Source of the DNA: Antitrichia curtipendula
Lineage: Eukaryota > Streptophyta > Bryopsida > Hypnales > Leucodontaceae
Direction of reading: 5' to 3'
NCBI GenBank assembly: GCA_951230915.1
Contig: OX579639.1
Coordinates: 6,076,001 to 6,140,000, forward strand
Length of the DNA: 64,000 nt
Positions within the stretch are counted from its first letter, which is position 1; each line of letters begins with the position of its first letter. A program made the translations under genes and the position numbers. Under the pieces are notes generated by a model. The model did not search any database and was not told where the DNA came from. It worked only from the letters and a program-made list of their open reading frames with translations. Below are positions 59,410-64,000 of this stretch, one piece after another.

Positions 59410-61759
59410 TAGGTGATTTTGGAGCATATAGTGAAGAATATGAGGTGGTGAAAATTTTTCCTACGTAGAAAGATGGGAAATATAGGGATAAAAAAGAATT
59501 TAGAATTTTATTCCCAAATTTGAAATTACTTTGAGGTTTTGGAGCCAAAAAGTGCACTTGTATACTGGCCAATGTCTAGAGTCCTCCAATTCCGATCATT
59601 CAAGAACTACTCTCTTGCTCACTACTTCCTACTTTCTTGCTCACTACTTCAGGACATGTGCCATAACCTTATTAGTTCCAACCTTGACAAGGACAAAAAA
59701 AATTCATTCCTAACTGAGTTCCAACCTAAGGTTGAAAATAGCTCATCCTACAGGTTGGGAACTAGGCGTAGTTGATAACCGGTGCCTCTACCTTATAACT
59801 AAAGTAACTCAACTAGGATTTTTTAATTAGTTCCCTCCTAGATTTCTATGTTGGATAGTTTGTTCTCTTACACCCTATTTCCTTGAAACACCAAGTGCTC
59901 ATTGATTGACCAATTGAAAACTTCGATTGGTTACTACAAAGTCAATTTTGAGTGGATATTTTTGAAATTTTGACAGGTACCAAAAATAAAATTAAAAAAT
60001 GATTTTTTTTTTCATTTTTCCTTCAAAATAGCACTTCTTGACAAAAAAATTCCTAAATGTGCCATGATTCTTTTAGGGGTTCACTCCACTAATTCATTCA
60101 TTGAAAATTAAAGGTTAATTTTGAATAAATTTTAAGTTCTCTAGTCCCCATTAATTCTCAAAATTTAATTGGTGGAGAGTGAAAAATTGGAGCTTAGTGA
60201 GTTCCACACTAATTTCCAAGTTTTGAGGCTCAATGTACTTTAAAATGCCTACATGACAATATGTTTTGGAAGTTTAGGCACCAAAGAGACATGACTTGAC
60301 GCTTGAGTTGGTTCTACCAATAATAAAGACTTAGCTCGATGTTCCAAATATTATTTCATCTTCAATCTGAGAAAAACAACAATAAATCAAGCATATTCGT
60401 TGACTTGTTTTGTCTACAAATTTATCCACTACAAATTTTATAATTCAATAAGTGCCTCAAAAATATGTTTGTGACTTTTTGACATGTATTCAGCTATTTT
60501 ACATATAATAACATGAGAAGAATGTTGATGAAGAATATTGAAAATTTCACATTAAATATTTTCTTCACCTTCTACAATCTAAGGAAGTAAGAAGTTGGCC
60601 TCCAATATTGGGCTTGATGTGGGGTGACAACTGACCTAAATACATTTAGGTCAAATCAAATATTGAATATTTCTTTTAAAAATAATTACATCTTTCTAAA
60701 AGCTAAGTAAATCCATATTTAATTACTAATATTCTATTTGAAGAATCTGTAAAATCTCAAAAAATTCACTGAATTAATCCCTAAAATTTCAAGGCCTTTT
60801 TTCCATAAAAAATCACTCAAAACTAAAGACCAAATTATTTTTTAAAACTTTTTATTTTCATATCTAACTGTGAGGATCTTGTACTAAGGTAGAAATACCC
60901 ATATCCAATCATTTAAGCACTTTTATGACACATGATGAGCAATATGAAGAAATGCATATTTCCTCTGTAGAAAGATAGAAATATGGGGACTGCAATTTTT
61001 CCATAATTTTATTTTTTAAATTGAAATTGGGTCAAAGCACACTAATAGGAGCCACTAGTAGATGTTATTGAGGTGCTTATGGAGGTCCTTATTGGATTAT
61101 TCCACCAAAAAGTTGTTGCTTATTCATCTAAAATAGTCCTTGAGTCATCTATAATGGAGTCTTATTGGAGTATTCTACCCAAAATTGTTGCTTATTCATC
61201 TAAAATAGTCTTTAAATCATCCGTAATGGGTCCTTAATTCATCCAATTAAGTAGTGGTTACAATTACATTTTGGCCCTTTTAGTATTTTAAAATTTAACA
61301 TAATTAATTTTGTTTTGCATTATGTCAAATACCCATAATTAAAAAACAATGCATTGTCTACAATTTTTTTTCCATATTTCAACTCATATTTAAGAGTTAG
61401 AATGAAGGTTCTTAAAAAAGAATCCAATGGTTACGACCATGTTGGCTTCTTTTAGCGTGCTTCCACCTGATTACTATGTTTTTTGGGAGCCAAAAAGTAG
61501 TCCTTGCCCATAGCCAATGTTTAGAATCTTCCAATTCCGATCATTCAAGAACTACTTTCCCGCTCATTACTTCCTACTTTCTTGCTCACTATCTGGGGAC
61601 ATGTGTCATCACCTAATTAGTCCCAACCTTGAACAAGAGAAAGAAACGTATTTCAAGATTTAGTTGGAAACCTGTTCCAGCCATGGTCGGAAATAGATGC
61701 ACGTTACAAGTTGGGTATGAGACTCTGGTTGGGTATAGGTGTTTTTATTTTAGACTAGT
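59410..61759. repeat. AT-rich repeat region with a 150-bp direct repeat pair
   Basis: 59541-59690 and 61490-61640 are direct copies: both run from GAGCCAAAAAGT through TCCAATTCCGATCATTCAAG and ACTTCCTACTTTCTTGCTCA to a TTAGT(T/C)CCAACCTTGA segment. Between them, 61090-61240 holds two tandem units of about 72 bp (TTGTTGCTTATTCATCTAAA and TTATTGGA(T/G)TATTC). No gene is supported. Confidence 0.6.
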
Positions 61760-62428
61760 GTAAGAATGTATGGAAGAAATTTCAAAAAATTTGACTGTGT
61801 AGATTGCAAGATATTTGCATTTAAAGTGAATGAAACAAGTATTTTTCTTGTTGCTTGACTACAATTTTGGCTTTGATTCTTCTTAACTTCGAATTTTTAT
61901 TCTATTCAATTTGAATTTCTAATTTTATATGATGAAGAATTGAGTTGAAAGTCTAGGAAGAATAATTTGAAGAAAAAACACTTCGTTTTCACTCATTAAG
62001 AAAAAAAAAAACTTTCTTGAAAAAATGTGAAAATTGAGTTTAGAAATGAATTCTACAAGTTATTTGTTCAAGAAGATGCTCTAATTGCCCCCAAAAGAAG
62101 ATCATCCATAACTTTTGCATAGCAAATCCAAATGGAATGAATCAAAACTTCTTATACAGATAAAAATACAATCTATAAGAAAAAAAACGTTTAATATTAA
62201 TTTAAAAAATTTTAAGATTTATTTTTGCCAGTTGAACCAAAATTTGGATATTTTGTGCCATAACTTTTGCTCCCGGGCATCAATTGAATAAAAAATTATA
62301 TTTATGGAGAGCTAATGTAATTTTTTAAGCTCATAAAAACATTCAAAAAATCAAGACAAGTATTGTGACTATAGGAACCTGTCTGAATTCCACTTTGTCC
62401 CTCGAGGGGACAATGGGACTTTAGGGGT
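61760..62428. repeat. TA-flanked MITE fragment, sister of 22759-23608
   Basis: The core GTAGATTGCAAGATATTTGC at about 61799 and the right end GGACAATGGGACTTTAGGGG followed by TTA match the 22759 copy over several hundred bases. The left terminus is eroded or lies further left, near 60775 (ATCCCTAAAATTTCAAGGCC after TA). Confidence 0.55.
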
Positions 62429-62738
62429 TAAATTGCAATTGCATTAGTATTAGCCTATTAGGGGGCATTATGGTTTTGATAACCACGCCAAATTTCAGAG
62501 CATTCAAATCTCTATTTTATAGTAGAGAAGTATTTAAATTTTGCCTATGCAATGATTGGCAAGTTACTCTAGGGGTGTTGGAAAAACATTGGGTTTCCTC
62601 CCATTCGAGGTGAACCATCCATTGGTTGTCATCTAATACATGAGTTTTCTCAAAATCCACCTTCAAGGGTAGGATTTTGACATTAGAGAAAATCTAGACT
62701 CTCTAAAAAACCAATTTTGGTCTAGCCAGATGTACAAA

Positions 62739-62995
62739 TGTTACAGATCGGCTTGACCAAGAAGTCGATGCTCTACTTAGATTGCATTCAAAGCAAACCA
62801 ACACTAAATCACCACCAAGTTACAATAATGACAATGAGAATCACACTTACACATTGTATCCAAAATCATATTATCTTCATTACACAAAATGTCAAGTGAG
62901 GAACAAGCCTCCTCACTTGACTATTAAAGGGAAGGGAGAGGCCAACTAACCCTAACCGTTACAACCGTTCCCTTGTTACGAACGGGTTCGTAACA
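62739..62995 (-). mobile_element. 3' LTR of the Ty3/gypsy element (257 bp)
   Basis: On the plus strand the segment begins TGTTACAGATCG and ends GTTCGTAACA, so the ends are TGTTAC...GTAACA inverted hexamers with canonical TG/CA. It lies directly 3' of the element's polypurine tract. It contains a perfect 12-bp inverted repeat, GTCAAGTGAGGA (62891-62902) and TCCTCACTTGAC (62910-62921). The other LTR is outside the window, so the target duplication (possibly ACAAA at 62734-62738) cannot be checked. Confidence 0.75.
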
Positions 62996-64000
62996 TTACC
63001 CCCCCTTCTAGGTTGGGGCCCCGGTGCCGTTGGATGGAGTTTATGAAAATCAGCAATCGCCTCCGGTGCGTTTTCAAGATTGTCCACCGGCTCCCACGAA
63101 TTCTCCTCCGGGCCATAGCCCTCCCATGACACCAAGTAGTGGAGTTTTTTCCAACGACCGAATAAACATGAATCAATAACCTTGTGCACCTCCCACTCCA
63201 CATCTCCAATTGGGGTAATAATCGGCGGAGGTGGTATGCGGCGACGTTCGGGAATGGTATCCTCACGGTATTTTTCAAGTAGAGAAACATGGAAAACATT
63301 GTGAATACGCAATGTCTTAGGTAGTTTTAATCGGTAAACGAGATCGGAGAGTTTAGCTATTATTGAAAACGGTCCAAGAAACTTAGAAGCTAATTTATGA
63401 GAGGGCTCTGTAGTTGCAATATTTTCATGGCGCAAGAGGACTTTGTCACCTGGTTGAAAGGTCGGTTGTAGTTGTACCCCTCGGTCGTAATTTCGCTTAG
63501 CTTGTTCCCCCGCAATCAAAATCATAGTTTTGAGTTCCTCATGAACTTGTTGTAGATGTCGAACCCGGTCCTCGGCCGCTGGAACAGTGGATGTTGTAGG
63601 TATAGAAAACGATAATGCCGGGTGGTAACCGTACGTGGCATAGAATGGAGAGAACCTTGTTGCCGAATGGCAGGCGTTGTTATAGGCAAATTCGGCTAAT
63701 GGCAATAGATCCGCCCAATTATCTTGACGCTTTGTCGTGAACATTCGAAGAAATTGTTCAATTACTTGATTCACCCTCTCTGTTTGGCTATCCCCTTGGG
63801 GATGAAAAGCCGTCGTTGGTGATGGCTGGATCTTAAGGAGTTCACATAGTCTACGCATAAATTTTGACACAAAAACGGAGCCCCTGTCTGATATGACCTC
63901 CTCCGGCATGCCATGATATTTCCATATATTATTTAAATATAACGATACAGTGTCATTGGAGTCAATGGTCTCCTTTGTAGGTACAAAATGAGCTAGTTTA
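62959..64000 (-). CDS. Ty3/gypsy polyprotein, integrase C-terminus with chromodomain (partial)
   Basis: The frame is open to the window edge, so this is only the 3' part of pol. Visible in order: the integrase core (VISDRGSVFVSKFMRRLCEL with the second catalytic Asp; HPQGDSQTERVNQVIEQFLR with the catalytic Glu), a GPF module (KFLGPFSIIAKLSDLVYRL), and a chromodomain (YLVSWEGYGPEENSWEPVDN). Integrase inserts the element cDNA; the chromodomain is known in chromoviruses to steer insertion to marked chromatin. No stop or shift is seen in this part, which suggests a young insertion. The stop codon lies inside the LTR by about 37 bp. Relatives with this layout occur in mosses, seed plants and fungi, so the clade is not decided. 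Confidence 0.93.
   Translation of the reverse strand, partial: KLAHFVPTKETIDSNDTVSLYLNNIWKYHGMPEEVISDRGSVFVSKFMRRLCELLKIQPSPTTAFHPQGDSQTERVNQVIEQFLRMFTTKRQDNWADLLPLAEFAYNNACHSATRFSPFYATYGYHPALSFSIPTTSTVPAAEDRVRHLQQVHEELKTMILIAGEQAKRNYDRGVQLQPTFQPGDKVLLRHENIATTEPSHKLASKFLGPFSIIAKLSDLVYRLKLPKTLRIHNVFHVSLLEKYREDTIPERRRIPPPPIITPIGDVEWEVHKVIDSCLFGRWKKLHYLVSWEGYGPEENSWEPVDNLENAPEAIADFHKLHPTAPGPQPRRGGNVTNPFVTRERL
62996..63009 (-). other. Polypurine tract
   Basis: On the minus strand AGAAGGGGGGGTAA directly precedes the LTR start TGTTACGAAC. This is the expected plus-strand priming site for LTR retrotransposon reverse transcription. It overlaps the end of the coding frame. Confidence 0.8.

Overview
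The window is nuclear DNA of a land plant. Plant features are a peroxisomal acyl-activating enzyme with GT-AG introns and a C-terminal SKL, CCCTAAA telomere-like motifs, a plant-type mariner transposase, and a chromodomain Ty3/gypsy element of the chromovirus type. Gene density is very low, most of the DNA is AT-rich repeat, and the mix of element families would fit a bryophyte or other non-seed plant; that placement is inference. There is no rRNA, tRNA or CRISPR array that I can support.

Left part (1-26.8 kb): a small acidic ORF (970-1242), two phase-compatible orphan exons (2149-2730), and one intact gene on the minus strand, a three-exon acyl-CoA synthetase of 552 aa (3506-5747). Then follows a repeat landscape: a GC-rich hairpin (6872-6994), a 7.4-kb structure made of two inverted 954-bp arms around a dead mariner-like transposase (7586-14996), foldback MITEs (19151-19522, 20122-20322), a decayed gene (16.9-17.65 kb), and several diverged members of a TA-flanked MITE family whose ends read ACCCCTAAA.

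Central part (26.8-54.5 kb): two 31-bp inverted repeats, 30 of 31 bases identical, lie 27.6 kb apart and are each flanked by CAAT. Between them are three large coding units unlike the surrounding DNA: a minus-strand gene for a 1350-1880-residue protein of unknown function (33261-39177), an FCP1/HAD-like protein whose catalytic Asp pair is replaced by Glu (31468-32948), and a plus-strand gene for a DUF7869-type protein with a DDE-like set of acidic residues (50605-53776). The interval is studded with copies of a 20-bp GC palindrome, TTCAGAGCGGCCGCTCTGAA. Copies lie in one intron, in one exon (always in the same reading frame), in a cluster upstream of the minus-strand gene, and as the seed of an 86-87-bp minisatellite upstream of the plus-strand gene. 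I read this interval as a candidate undescribed giant DNA transposon, partly decayed (in-frame stops) and invaded by MITEs (41.2-48.2 kb).

Right part (54.5-64 kb): a three-exon gene for an 85-aa secreted peptide precursor (56201-57092), more diverged repeats, and the 3' end of a minus-strand Ty3/gypsy chromovirus (integrase C-terminus, chromodomain, polypurine tract, 257-bp LTR) that runs off the window edge.
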